Part shown: piece by piece, positions 48,401-60,511 of the stretch
How positions within the stretch are numbered: position 1 is the stretch's first letter
Layout: every line of letters starts with the position of its first letter
Assembly (NCBI GenBank): GCA_002794735.1
Contig: NBAZ01000009.1
Location: 558,001-622,000, forward strand
Length of the DNA stretch: 64,000 nt
Source of the DNA: Pyrrhoderma lamaoense
Lineage: Eukaryota > Basidiomycota > Agaricomycetes > Hymenochaetales > Hymenochaetaceae
Direction of reading: 5' to 3'
Position numbers and translations under genes: made by a program
Notes under the pieces: generated by a model
Told to the model about the DNA's origin: nothing
Database searches by the model: none
The model's input: the letters and a program-made list of their open reading frames with translations, nothing else

Positions 48401-49624
48401 TTCGGGTAAGCACTGTGAGCGTGGTGAAGATGATAGTGATGGGAAGGATGACTCTCGGTAGACAACCAAAATCCTGGACCGAAGTGTCTTAAATCGACGT
48501 TCGAGCTTGAGTTTGATCCTGGGAATTAAAAAAGAAAGAAAATGAATGGATAGGAATTTTAGAAAAAGGTAAAGGAAAAAAGAAAAAGAAGAATTAATCA
48601 CGACGCCGGTTAGGGAAAAAAAAAAGAAATATGAATGCTCTTTTGGCTTATTAAATAAAGATATTGCAAAGTAGAAGAAAGGAAGACGGGGAGGGTGTGT
48701 GTGTGCGTGTGTGGAGAAAACGGGGGTCCAAAGAAAAGAGGAGGCAGAAAACGGAGGAAAGAGTAACCGGGAATATGTGGGGAGGAAGAGAGAGATGAGA
48801 CACATACCTTCTTCTTCTTCTCCTCCTGCTCTAGCTGTATCCGGAGATGATTCAGAGTCACTTTCATCTTCGCCCGCATTCCTTGGTACACAATCATTCG
48901 TGGTGGTGACGATGACTGTATGCAAGGCATTGTCAGCCATGTTATCTTTACGGCCACGGCTGACTGCAGCCAGGCCCGTCAGAGAAGATCTTCTTGAAGA
49001 GAGATGCTTATGGAAGAATGCGGAGGATGAACTGAGTTTGGATGATGGAATCGGAGGGGGATCTGTTGTTGTTGTTGTTGTTGACAGGACAGGTACAGTA
49101 CCAGAAGAGGTACGTGAAGAGGATGAACCAGTAGGAGAGAGCTCTCGGACGATGCAGCTGACGCTGACCGTGCTGCCGCTGTGACCATTAGAAATAGGCT
49201 CTAAAAGTCTGGACGTGCCCGTGCCCGGTCCAGGAGTCTGGCTACCCGTTCGCAGATTCTGGAACGTTGTCGAACAGGGGATTAAATAAATAATGGGTAA
49301 AAACCCGTTGAATCGAAGATGATCCCGTAAATCCCGGGTGGGCGTCGAGCGCAGGGAGAGATAGGCTTTCTTCTGCGCCCTGTTCCCGTTTTTCAATATC
49401 AACAGATCGTGTTCTTGCTCAGCATAAAAAGTAGAGAACGATCAAGGCGATATGATATATGCAAAAAAGGGAGGGACTTGGTGTGGTGTGTGGGGGGGAG
49501 AAGAGTTGGGGAAGAGGGAAGAGGGAGCCCAAAAAATACTCCCGGATAAGTTTACGATAGTCGGAGCTGATCGACTCTGGCCAGCCGTTCGGCGTGTCCT
49601 CCAAGGGCCATTGCCTCCCCCCAT
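45415..49624 (-). CDS. RhoGAP domain protein with long disordered regions
   Basis: Eight exons: 49624-49556, 49417-48808, 48518-48174, 48093-47877, 47781-47642, 47555-47175, 46971-46849 and 46763-45415. They total 3234 nt (1077 aa). The RhoGAP domain starts in exon 6 (VFGQPLSLTRTY, then ELPIVAFACVEELYRTG) and continues with GLFRAP, the arginine-finger motif at about residue 633. LAKENTADICALLRSYIDRL and LPLSIQNQLSIEDIARLFATP follow. It should speed GTP hydrolysis on a Rho/Rac/Cdc42 GTPase in polarity or wall growth. The N-terminus (DLLILKNGNRAQKKAYLSLR and on) looks conserved, but I cannot name a domain there. Ser-, Thr- and Gln-rich linkers fill the middle. The 48173-48094 intron is needed to keep frame and is the least certain join. 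The ATG at 49624 is supported by the phase of intron 1. Confidence 0.85.
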
Positions 49625-52422
49625 CGGCTGCTAATTCTATTCTCTCTTAATCATACATCTTTCTCTCTCTTCTCTCTCTCTCGACACTTGTACGACCTTC
49701 TGGACGTTATCATAATCATTATCTTCTTAACAATGATTTCAGTCCAGCCTGAATTGTAGCTCCCGCATGTGCGCGGCCCAATAATCTCACACACGTTTCT
49801 GGAAAAAAGCTTAAAAAATATATATATCCAAAAACTAACTCAAGTTGAATCCTTTTCTCCTTTTCCGAACAGAAATCGTTTGGAGAAAAAAAGGAGTAGG
49901 ATTTTTATTAACAATTATGGAAGAATATACGAAAAAAAAAAAGGTTAGCCTAAATTATTCCGATTCGGATTTCGAATGAGAAGTGGGAAGAGCACCTCTA
50001 TTATAATTATCATTATCGTATCCCGCGAGGAGGAAGGATAAGGATTGATTACATTTCTTTACATTATTCAATCATCTCTTTTTTAAAAAAAGATAAATAA
50101 CTCGTAAAGGCCACTTTGAAATTTAATCAATTAACAAATCACGTATAAACGGAGTACAACCCCCTACTTGAAAATACTCTGGAAATCACAAACCTATCAT
50201 ATATATATATTTTTTTTCACCTTCACCTAAAAAAGGGGTGTTCAAATATCGAATATCAAATATAACATATAACATATAACTGCTCCCGTTCCCGTTCCCA
50301 AGTTGGGGCATCGCCATAAAAAGATAAAAAAAGAAAAGGATTCTTACTCACTTACTTAGTTTGAAAGTTTCTAGCGTCTTAGTCTATGTCTAAGGACCTC
50401 ATCCCTCCCCCTCCAGCCCCCTCTCCAGGGTCGCAAGGGTCGCGAAATACAATCAAATGTAAACTTTTGACAATAACAAACTTGTCATAATAACAAGGAG
50501 TTATGATGCTACAATGTTTTGGTGTTTTGGTGTTTTGGTGTTACGATGGTATGGTGTTCGTAAAGTCGACAAGTCGTAATAATTATCTAATATCTACTTG
50601 AAAAAAAAATAAATTGAATTCATAAGGAAAATATGAAAAAAAGGAAAGAGGGAGTATATAACGTGTAAATTAAAATGAGTACATGTATTTATTTTTGGTA
50701 GTATTGATTTTGAACACTTTCCTGAATATTCCCTATCAAAAGGTATTCGCCTCCACGACCCCCGCATCCCTCGAGTTTAGCCAAGGTGGAGTTCGTGACG
50801 ACAATACTACATTGTAATTTGAATAACAATAAAACAACCAATTTATATGAATTTTCAGCGATCACGTAACGTACGTACGTACAACTGACCTAATTCCTAA
50901 CTTGGGGGAGGGGGAGAAAGGGCCACAACTCTCTTCATCAAAACCATTTCAAAAAAAAAAAAATCTCTTTCAAAGTTTCCAAAAGACTTGAGACTTTTTA
51001 ATAAACTTTCCTCTGTTCCTGTTCTCCAGTTACCCTTATTCTGAAGAGATTACATGGGAGTATACGAAGTACACCATCGTTCATCGTTCATCGTTCATCG
51101 ATGTTGGTCAATGATCTGTATTCTTACATTCTTACATTCTTACGTTCTTTGTTTTTGTAATCTGTTTTTGCATCGATAACCCCTCCCTCCCTACTATTTG
51201 AATCCTAATGCTATCCTATGCTACGCCCCCCCTCCCCTTACCCCCTTTCTCCTCTTTCCTCTTCCCTTCCCCCAATTCATAACCAACCATCATCAACAAA
51301 AGAAAGCCAAAACCGTAATTCAAAAAAATGAAAGATGGGGTAGGGCGGGGGGTAAATACAAAAAAAAGTCAAGTTATTGTTATAATAGTACCCACCCTCC
51401 TCCCCCCCCAAAAAAAAAAAGAATGGTCTCCAAAACGTTTTAAGACGTTCAGTCGACATGGGGTTGAAGGGGGGGGGGTTGGAAAACGTTAGAGGATTCA
51501 AGGAGGATAAAATTGATGATTAGTAGGAAAGTAAGAAGGTAAGAAGGTAAGAGAAAGTAAGAAAGAGAAAGAAGAAAGAGGTGAGAGAAGAGTGAACAAA
51601 TGCGTTAGGAAGAAATGAAAAAACAAAGGGGAGGGGGAAGAATCAGAACAGAGTCGTTGGAAAGATGATGCGAGAAGGATGAGTACGGTCAGGTCGGTGT
51701 AAAGGAGAAAAAAAAAGGGGGGAAGGGGAGTGAAAAGAGAGAGCGCGGGGGGAGGGGGGTTAGAAAGGGAAATGGTAAGTGTAAAGGAAGGACGAAAATT
51801 CCTTTAGGTGGCCATGAGTTTGCAGGAAACATTGACTCTTTTGTTCTTATGACGACAAACTGACAAACTGAAACAAACATAAACAACAAGTATCAAAACC
51901 AAGAAAGAAAAAAAGTCAAGTTAAGTAACAAGAAAAAAAAAGGGGGGAGAACATTGTTCGTCTATATGGATGTTGGTGTGGTTGCAGTTATCATAACAAT
52001 TAAAATCGTCACGAGGCGAGGTTTTGATAGGGAGAGAAGATGAAGGTTGTCATGAACATTAGAGAGAGGTGGGTTGAAAGGGGAAATGGGGGTTATGAAA
52101 ATGAGGAAGAATGAAGAGGGTTATGGTGGAAAGTGAAATTGAGAACAGAGAGATAAAAAAAGAGAATGAGAGAAAACGAGAAAAAGAATAAGTTACACAC
52201 ATCGTCGCACCGTCTAATCAATATCCATCAATCCCATAGTAGTAGCAATTAATCCCCCTCCAGAGAAGGACAGGCATGAATCGTATCATACTCCCCCCTC
52301 CTTCCAAATGTCAACGGAGAAAGTCTCTTCACTTCAACGATCTCTAAAGCCAGGAAACGGGATGATGTGAAAAAAGAAAAGTATAGAGAGTAGAAAAGAG
52401 ATGAAAAAAATGAAAAGCTCTT
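49625..52422. other. 2.8-kb intergenic region rich in simple repeats
   Basis: The longest gap of the window. It lies upstream of the RhoGAP gene and downstream of the GT32 gene. It holds many homopolymer runs, TTTTGGTG units (50516-50545), GTTCATC units (51078-51100), ACATTCTT units (51124-51143), a ACGTACGTACGTAC stretch (50871-50882) and long A/G-rich tracts (51540-52170). I see no protein-coding gene. It is suitable for long 5' UTR, promoter or ncRNA, but nothing in it shows which. Confidence 0.6.
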
Positions 52423-54293
52423 TTATTCATCTTTAGCCAAAAACCTCTCTATAACAGGAGCAGCAGCAGCAGCCCCAAACGCCGTGCTCTCAATCCCCAA
52501 CGCACGATCATACCTCCTCAGCAACAACCTTTCCACCCATCCACCTCTCGGAAAACTCTTATGCCACTGATTATGCAAATGGACTGAGAATATTTTCCCA
52601 AGCGTAATGTCCAACATACTCCCCTCATGCATCCCTCTCGTCCCCGCCCACACGTCCTTATCTTTCGCAAACGGGTCGGGTAGTCTATTATCCAACCGAC
52701 ATGAGCGCCCATCCGTAAAACAAAAGGGCAAGATTTTAAATGGCGGGACTCCACCCGCTATAAGCCGTCGCCAGAGCTTAAAATAAAGTAGGGACCCCCA
52801 TTCGGTTGTACCTGATTTTGGGGGAGGAGAACGTGCCATGATCTCAAATGCTTCACATAGATAAGGCGAATGCTGTAAAAAATGCATAACGGCTCCATTC
52901 ATGGGAAAATAGACTTTGTCTTAATAATAAAAAAATAATAAAAAAAGAAAGGTGTAAAAGTTATAAATAACCCATTAATTATAGGCCTAGTAAAAATAGA
53001 GAGAAGGGACATACCATAACAATCCCATTGAGTCACAAATTCATGTTCGAGAAGCGGAGAAAGATCACGAGTAAGCAGCGAGTCCATATCGACCCAAACG
53101 CCTCCATAAGCCCAAGTGACAAGCAACCTAACCAGGTCCCCGTCCACCCAAGCCTTACTATCCTTCGCATACAACAGATCACTCCCCTCAAGAGCAGTCC
53201 CCTTCGCCAACATCTCAACATCCACAATCTTCAACTGAAAAGCATCAGGATACTTCCTCGCCCATCCTCTCACCATCTCATTACTCCTCAAATCTCCATT
53301 CGACCAAAGTATCAGTCGTGAACGCGTCAAGTCCTGAGTTGCAAAAAAACTCTTGACCATCCACTCTTGTCGTTCACCAAAAGGAACGAGGTCCGCGCGC
53401 CAATACGTATGGAAGTTTGTTCTTTCTGGTAGGGGGTTGGCGGATCCGGGGGAATGAGGGGGAGGGATATGACGAGGAGCAGGTTGAACGGTTCCAGCAA
53501 AGTCATAACAATCAAAACCCAATCTCATCGGGATACCCGCCTGAACCTCCGTCCGTTTAGGTGCTCTAGACTGCGTAAGATTATACCTCGGGCTAATTCT
53601 CGAAGGCTCAAAACAGCCGGCAAGAGGCTCAACAGGCCTCACCTCCCTCTCAATCCAAGACCGCGGATAAAACTGGACCTCCACATGCGGCTCATAACAA
53701 AACACGTACAAGAACGTCATCACGATCCCGACACATATCGCAAGCGCGCGTAAAATGGATTTCCACGTCCTTAATGACCGAAAACGCCAGAGTGAGGAGT
53801 ACTTGACTTGGGTGAGGAACATGGACCGTTTCCGGCGTACTTTTGGAGGGGAACCGTTCCGGAGTCGTGGGCTGCCGCCTACGCCTACTCCACCCCCACC
53901 TCCGCGGCTTTGGGTGTTGGTTTCGTAGAGGGGAAGTCGGACGGAGGAGGTACGTGGTCGTGTCATAGTATTATATATGTTAGATACTACTCTAGTTATA
54001 AAACTTGGTCCGGTTGTGGTGGCAGTAGTAGTAGCAGTACTAGCAGTTGAATTAGCTGTAACAGAGCCAGGAATTCTAGAGCCAACACCTGAGATAGGAC
54101 TAGAATTCAGGTGAAAGTCGTTAGAGGCAGAAGAAGAGGAGCCGAGGATGATTCTGGCGGTAGAATGGGGAGACTGCTGTTGAAGTATCTCAGATTCGTG
54201 GTGGTGGAAACCCGAACCGGAAAGTCTTTCTTGAGGCGAATGACCGCCAGCGTCGTGACGGCTGTGTCTATGTAGAGCGTGGCCTTCATACAT
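52423..54293 (-). CDS. GT32-family glycosyltransferase, type II membrane protein
   Basis: Two exons, 54293-53015 and 52913-52423, total 1770 nt (589 aa). The cytosolic N-terminus (~180 aa) is Ser/Thr/His/Gly-rich. It is followed by one hydrophobic anchor (ILRALAICVGIVMTFLYVFC, ~183-203). The lumenal part carries KLNVD-like strands (FQLKIVDVEMLAKGT), then LLVTWAYGGVWVDMDSLLTR with the DxD metal/nucleotide-sugar motif (DMD), then MNGAVMHFLQHSP and an acidic tail. This is the DXD glycosyltransferase-32 (capsular/alpha-mannosyltransferase-like) architecture, so Golgi glycan synthesis is likely. The ATG at 54293 is used; the longer frame begins with GTG. The intron at 53014-52914 is AT-rich and phase-consistent. 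Confidence 0.88.
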
Positions 54294-55240
54294 ATGCACC
54301 CATAGAGGAGGATTAGAATGAAGATAACCACCCTGTTAACCTTTTCGCTAAGGAAACCTTTGACGTGGTTATAATTTTTTTTTTCTATCAATATTATTAT
54401 TACTCTGACTAGTAATTTATCTTTATGAAAATTCCATTTTTAACTCTTTCGCGTCTCGCTTATCCAGATGGAAAATCCCCTTTTGGTAATTAGCATAGTA
54501 CTTAATACATTGATATTCTCATTTGCTCTAGTCTTGTCTTAAATTTTTTAGTTTGTTTTTAAGAATTTATGTATTGCGGCAATTCCATGTTTCCTCATTG
54601 GTAACAAATACGACACTGAAATAAGAATGAACAACCAGGAAGCAAAAAAAACACAAGAAAAGAATGGAGTACGGAGAGGGACAGGCGAACGAGCACGGGC
54701 AAACCAAATCAGGGGAGCAGAGGGGGACAGGGCTTGTTGGGGGGAGGGGGATTTGTGAGAGTAGATAGAAAAAGAAAAGGTAAGAACAGAAAAGGAGAAA
54801 ATAAAACAGGGAATAAGCTGCAGTCAAAACAACATGGAGCAAGAAGACTTATTGAGAGATGAGGGAGAGGAAAGAAAAAACGAGAGAGGACAAAGACCCA
54901 AGGCTAATTATTAATACAGATGAGTATTGTTGAAGCAAGCACACGCGCCGAAGTAATATTTGTTTACCAATCTCTCTCTTTTCTGCCTACTCTGAGTTCA
55001 AACAGTATTTCAATGTCGAATTGTTAGGGCAATGAATTGCGGATACTAGAAACGCCTTCCACCATCAATCACCTCCACCACTTCCTCCAACGCCGACCTC
55101 ATCTTATCAAAGACCACCAAAGACCCACCCACACACCCTCTTACTTATTGACGAAAGTTGATCGCAAACACCAGATAACAAGTAGCATTCATACCGAGTG
55201 ACACAAGGAAGAATGATATCTCCCTATTTGTCGGGTTTGT
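54294..55240. other. spacer between GT32 gene and DHH1
   Basis: About 950 bp: promoter side of the GT32 gene and 3' flank of DHH1. Purine-rich at 54650-54900. No gene is seen. Confidence 0.5.
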
Positions 55241-57004
55241 TCACCTTCGCACAGTTTGGGGTGCTCCTCCACGAGGCCCTCCCATTCCTGGACCAGCAGC
55301 ATAAGGTTGGTACTGTTGACCACGCACTGCAGCCAATTGCTGCTGCTGTTGTTGTTGTTGAAACTGAGCAAGAGACGGTCCATTCGGAATAGCACCACGG
55401 ATTTGCTGGGGTTGTTGACCATTACTTTGATATAAAACTTGCTGTTGTTGTTGAGCTACGGGCGCCCTAGCAACTTGTTGTTGCTGTTTCTGTTGTGTTT
55501 GTATTTGTACCTGAGCTTGATTTTGCTGCTGCTGTTGCTGCTGCTCTTCTTGTTGACGAGCTCCTGATGGTATAGTAGGCTCAGCTGCCGTACTAGGTGC
55601 TACATACAAGCTTTTATCAATCTGCTGAGGTATTGGCTGAATCTCCGTTCCAAGCTCCTGTTCAATCTTATAAAGATTAAACCTGTCCTCAAACGTGATC
55701 AAATTAATAGCGAGACCGAGATGTCCGAAACGTCCCGAACGACCGATCCTATGTAAGTAAGTTTCACTGTTCTTAGGGAAATCAAAGTTGATTACGACGT
55801 TTACGGCTTGAATATCGATACCACGGGTGAGGAGATCGGAACAGACGAGGTTGCGGCAGATGCCTTGACGGAAGTCGTGGAAGACACGGTTACGGTGGGA
55901 TTGGAGCATCTTAGCATGTGAGTAGAAACATGAATATCCGAGTTCGGTAACTTTCTTTGCGAGTAGTTCAACTCGATTGGTCGAATTACAAAATATGATT
56001 GATTGATTGATTTGGAGCTAAAAAAGGAGCAGAATAGGAGAGAAGAATTATATCAATTAAAGACCATGTCAAAATAGATAGAGTCTTTTGTGAGATAGCT
56101 AACCTTAGAGAATAAAGTATTTAAACAATGAACCTTCTGTCTTTCTTCGACGAAGGCGTAATATTGGGTTACACCACGTAATGTAAGTTCATCCATGAGA
56201 TTAATTTCATATGGCGATTCCATATGTTTGTCCTTAAAGTCTTTTACGATCATTGGGAAGGTTGCACTGAAAAGCATAACTTGGCGGGTGGTAGGAAGAT
56301 AAGAAAGTAGTTGTTCCATAACAGGAGTGAATTCAGGGGAGAGGAGCTTGTCAGCTTCGTCCATGACGAATACAGGGCACTCGCTAAGGTCCGCTACACC
56401 CTTGCCAGCAAGGTCAAGTATACGACCAGGCGTACCAACAAGAACGTGTACAGGTTCGGATAAACGCATAATATCATCCTTAAGTGTCGTACCACCCGTC
56501 GTAACCATCACGTTCGCACCAAGGTGCTTCCCAAGAATTTTACACACTTGAGCAGTCTGAAGAGCAAGTTCTCGCGTAGGTACAAGTAGAAGAGCCTGGA
56601 TTTTAGGCTTAGAAACATCGATCTGTTGTAGAGATGGTATAACGAATGCAGCTGTCTTTCCCGTTCCGTTTTTTGCACGGGCGAGGATGTCTCTTTTCGT
56701 GAGCGCGACGGGGATAGCTTCTTCTTGAATTGGAGAGGGTCTCTCAAACCCTGCTTCAAAAATTCCCATAAGGAGTTCACGTCGTAGGAACATCTCCTCG
56801 AATTCCATCCCCTTGGTTGCGGTTACATCCTCTGTCTGTGGACGATCATCTTTTGGAGGGGCTCGTAGTCCAGCGCGCCAATCTGATTGGGTTCCCGTGC
56901 TTTACAACCCAGAAGACAGGACAAGTTCAGCTTTAATATTTTGTAGTCCAGTGAGTGATAGAGGCTTACGATGAGGATGCAGAAGGCGTCGTCACAGTAG
57001 ACAT
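55241..57004 (-). CDS. DHH1: DHH1/DDX6 DEAD-box RNA helicase
   Basis: Three exons, 57004-56970, 56899-56104 and 56017-55241, total 1608 nt (535 aa). All motifs are present: Q motif GFERPSPIQ, motif I AKNGTGKT, Ia [10 protein letters not shown] and TPGRILDLA, motif II DEAD, motif [25 protein letters not shown] and [32 protein letters not shown] upstream is the typical DHH1 leader. The C-terminal ~150 residues are Gln-rich with CAG/CAA-coded runs, low-complexity sequence likely to favour P-body condensation. The helicase promotes decapping and translational repression with Pat1, Edc3 and Lsm1-7. The 35-nt first exon encodes only [12 protein letters not shown]. Confidence 0.96.
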
Positions 57005-57437
57005 TGTTGTTGTTTTGCTGGTTAAAATTCACGGATCGAGGTGAAGGATGTTGTTACGTTGACTTTGGTTGATACGTGTCTATTTGCTATTTTGAAAATT
57101 CGATTGATGTTGTATTCGACGTCGAGCAGAAACTGATATTTTTGCGACGTCTGAACTATAGTTGTAATCTGCAGGAAGTCTTGACTTGTTGGCAGGAAAA
57201 GGTGAGGATGGAGGGTCAAGCGAGACGTCGAGATCAGAATGCACATCACGGCAACTTCCGCTATGCGTTATAATAAGTATAGACGCGTAATTAGACACAC
57301 AAAAAATATATGCTACAAGTGTTCATCCAACCAAGAATCATAAACTAAATATCATCAAACAAAGCACGTCAAAGGGTAAAAAGGGAGACTAAGACAGAGA
57401 TAGAGACAGAAAGATAGCCAACAAGTACAATTTAACT
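57005..57437. other. spacer between DHH1 and ALY/REF gene
   Basis: A 433-bp stretch with the DHH1 promoter side and the ALY/REF 3' flank. No gene is seen. Confidence 0.5.
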
Positions 57438-58609
57438 TTAAATAGCCATTTCAACATCTTCACCAGACGTTGCAGAAACAGGCGGAACGGTCGTTGGCCC
57501 GTCATCCTTGAGATATGCTTCCAGTTCCTTGTCAAGATCTTCCACTGTCTTCGGTTCTTTCTTATACTTTTCACCAAGTTTGCGGCCTTTATTCCGCCTT
57601 GCCCGAGTACGGATAGGACCTACTTCGACATCACCAGCAATTTGATCCCTGAAGAAGAAAGGGTACAAAGATTAGCCAAAGGCAGAGGCAGAAAAGAGGA
57701 AAAACATTGATTACTTCGATTTTGTATCTCTTTGAGACCTCAAAGTAGTCGATTTGCCGTCACTCAGTCTCGAGATTAAAGACCGTTTAGCGATTCGATC
57801 GCCAAGGGGAGGACCCTCACGAGTCTGCCTTTTTGGCGCAGCAGTATCATATTCGACAGACATGGGTTGACCTAGTTGAGGGTCGAAATGTAACAGAAAT
57901 AAGCAATCAACCTTTACGAGATAGTGTATCTTAGCTAGCTAAGACGAAGTAAGGCATGACTATACCCTTAGCATTGATTCCATCATACGTTTCCACCGCT
58001 TTAGCCGCATCTTCTGGGGTTTCGAATGTTACAAACGCCACGCCTGTCGAGCGGCCACTCTTATCGTACTATAAAGTTGTGTCGAAATTATCGAAACGGG
58101 ATGAAGGAAGAGAAACAAGTCGATTCAAATCATTTTAGGGACAATTGCTCAAAGGACCGAGAAGCGGGAGCAATCCGTACTTTGATTGAAGGCTCGCGTG
58201 TCAGCATACCAACTTGACCAAAAATAACCTTTTGTAGTCAGGAGAACATGTCGGTTAGTGAGAAGAGCTACCCTACGTGAGGCATCAGTGTGAAAGAGAC
58301 ATACGATGAGGTCGTTTTTTGTGACATTGTAGTGTAGGTTTGAGACTATGAGTTTGGTATTGGAAGAACTATCGCCAGTCTGAGGCGCCTTTTTCGTGTT
58401 TGCTACGGCTGCAGGCACGTCCTTATCATGTAAGTCGTGTGGCCACATACCATCGCTTGCACGAGGGCCAGCAGAGCGCTATAAGCGAAGGACCAGAAGA
58501 AGAAAGGAGTTGAGTTTTCATTGACGCCAACATCTTTTTTGGAATAAGGCAAAGAGACTCCACCCACCTCATAAGGCTTTTTTGAACGAAATCCAGATGA
58601 ACGAGCCAT
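57438..58609 (-). CDS. YRA1: ALY/REF (THO4/Yra1-type) mRNA export adaptor
   Basis: Six exons: 58609-58568, 58478-58305, 58228-58181, 58068-57966, 57871-57715 and 57648-57438, total 735 nt (244 aa). After the start MARSSGFRSKKPYE and DGMWPHDLHDK, one RRM follows (residues ~55-130). Its RNP2 is KLIVSNLHYNV and its RNP1 region is GVAFVTFETPEDAAKA. The Arg/Lys-rich stretch RTRARRNKGRKLGEKYKK and KTVEDLDKELEAYLKD at the C-terminus is the UAP56-binding box of the REF family. The protein binds mRNA during splicing and transcription and recruits the Mex67/NXF1 exporter. It is divergent from SDHAF2 with 309 bp between ATGs. Confidence 0.92.
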
Positions 58610-58918
58610 TTATTGCTAGGATTTAAGAGAGTAGTCGAAGATTCGAAAGTTTCTGAAATTTCTTGTGGCAGAGTGTAAGGAGGTAATGAGAGTAGGAGAC
58701 CAAGACGCGGAAGACGCGCTTCTTTGAAATGGTGGAGACTGGATACGTTACCGCGTGTTCCGAGGTGACTCTGAACAGGACTCATTCACCCGAAGAACGC
58801 CCATTTACGACGTCATTGTAGAAACCCTTCCACACCTCATACCGTCTTTCAAACTCACTTCCTTCAGACGGTCTGAGGGCTCTTGACATAAGCAGACCGT
58901 ACAAACCCAGGGGAAAAG
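58610..58918. promoter_or_regulatory. divergent promoter of ALY/REF gene and SDHAF2
   Basis: A 309-bp spacer between divergent ATGs. No TATA box is apparent. A shared promoter is inferred from orientation. Confidence 0.45.
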
Positions 58919-59594
58919 ATGTTTCGAACGTGCCAAAGGGTCTTACTGAATACCTCCCTCACTCGTCTGCCAAGCCGTTCATCACACATAATTCTCAAGT
59001 TCTCGACAAGCCGCATTCAACACAAGGATCCATGGCTGCTTCCAAATACTCCGGAACATGAAAAGTCAACTCGGTCACCTCCAGACTTGCCACCTCCACC
59101 TCCGATTCCACGTTTGGGAGAGTCGATTGAGAAGATGCGTGCTCGGCTCGTATACCAGAGTCGGAAACGTGGAACGCTTGAATCTGATCTCTTATTGAGC
59201 ACATTTGCGCAGCAGAACTTAGGTGAGATGGAAGAAGCGGAATTGAAGGAGTACGACAGGGTATGTAGAATTGTTTTTTTCACTACCAATATATCTCCGT
59301 CTTTCCCTCTGAAAAAAATCTATACAACCTACATGAGTAAAGAAGAAACAACATTACAAGCACTTGTAGCAAACTCATATAGTATATCTACTAACTCTAC
59401 TCTTTCTCCCTTTTGATTATATAAAGTTACTTGATGAACCGGATTGGGACATCTATTACTGGGCAACCGAAAAACGACCAGCACCAGAACGTTGGGCAAA
59501 ATCACCAATATTGGCCAAGTTACGTATACATGCCCGGAATGAAGGAAAGGAAATTCGCCGGATGCCAGACCTCAGTCGCTCAAAACAAACATGA
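58919..59594 (+). CDS. SDH5: succinate dehydrogenase assembly factor 2 (SDHAF2/SDH5)
   Basis: Two exons, 58919-59260 and 59427-59594, total 510 nt (169 aa). The first ~35 residues are a basic, hydroxyl-rich mitochondrial presequence ([20 protein letters not shown]). The conserved core reads [40 protein letters not shown] and [20 protein letters not shown]. The protein is a matrix chaperone needed for covalent FAD attachment to the flavoprotein subunit of complex II. The YQSRKRG motif that contacts the flavoprotein is intact. The intron lies exactly before the LLDEPDWD motif. Confidence 0.95.
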
Positions 59595-59682
59595 CTTGTA
59601 TTATCGATCATAGACCACTGCTGAAGTCTGGATATGATTATTCCTAGTGTTCTGGAAAGCAAAAATAATGATGACGTATTTA

Positions 59683-59960
59683 CTCCCCCTTTTATCCAAA
59701 GAAGCCTACTGAAGCAAACGGACCTCTTCCTGAAGGAGTGTAAGAATGCATGCGTCTACTCTAATACTACGAGTTTTTGACTCTGGGATGACCCTAAGCT
59801 GAATCTTATGCTGCCAGGAGGATCGTAAGGGGTTTACCTCACATGGGTTTAGGCATAACTCGTTACTATACTGAGGAAATGATGGTATATTATTCGACTA
59901 ACAGCTGAGAAACGTATTCATAAGAAAGCCAACGAAACTTTACCGAGAACGATATCAGTA
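59683..59960. repeat. direct repeat, copy 1 (second copy at 63729-64000)
   Basis: Both copies begin with CCTTTTATCCAAAGAAG and share CTGAAGGA, AATGCATGCGTCTACT, TCTTATGCTG, TTTGCCTCACAT or TTTACCTCACAT, ATAACTCGTTA and ACGTATTCATRAGAAA in the same order, at roughly three-quarters identity. They bracket the aldo-keto reductase gene and point to a duplication, or to two copies of an unnamed element. Confidence 0.8.
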
Positions 59961-60399
59961 GTTTCGTGAATTTCAAATAAGCGATACTTTTACAATTGCA
60001 AAATATAAATTCTATAATAATACAACTCTCATAAAAGACTACTGTCATTCACTCTCCTTCGCAAGTTAGCGTCCACTTCCTCTCCGGTATTTTAGCCTCT
60101 TGAAGCTACGTAGTTTAAAAAAGATAGATATAATGTAATATTTCTAGGGTTATCGGGCCATAGTTCCCCAGACTATGCCGAACCTAGTTATTTCAAATCA
60201 ACTTTACAGTGCTTATAGTTGCAGTCAAGCAATACTGATGCGTCATCACAGCCCCACTTTCTTTTGTGGAATGAGAGCCAGCAATTCCATAACCTTACAG
60301 GACCTATACATTCATTTTAAATCCCGGAAGCTTCTTGTAATGACAAAACATCAGACAATAATGTTTATTTCATATTTCCTATGCCGTTCTCTAGCACTC

Positions 60400-60407
60400 T
60401 ATATAAA
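60400..60407 (+). promoter_or_regulatory. TATA box of the aldo-keto reductase
   Basis: A TATATAAA match about 105 bp upstream of the ATG at 60512. It fits a TATA box with a 5' UTR of some 70-80 nt. Confidence 0.55.
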
Positions 60408-60511
60408 CACTATGAATACAAGCCATCAAAGCAAAGGAGTGAAGGATTCCTCCTCTCTAATCCTTCTTTGATCTTCACATAGAGCTCAGAAATTGTACTT
60501 TTTATAACAAC

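Larger units (their letters stand above)
59595..60511. other. spacer with segmental repeat and AKR promoter
   Basis: About 915 bp. It holds the first copy of a ~270-bp direct repeat (59683-59960) also found at 63729-64000, and a TATATAAA box at 60400-60407, about 105 bp before the AKR ATG. No gene is seen. Confidence 0.6.

Noticed and set aside
48610..49188. Other-frame ORFs inside the RhoGAP gene (both strands)
   Set aside because: Shadows of the coding exons and of the purine-rich intron; the frame with DLLILKNGNRAQ has correct splice phases.
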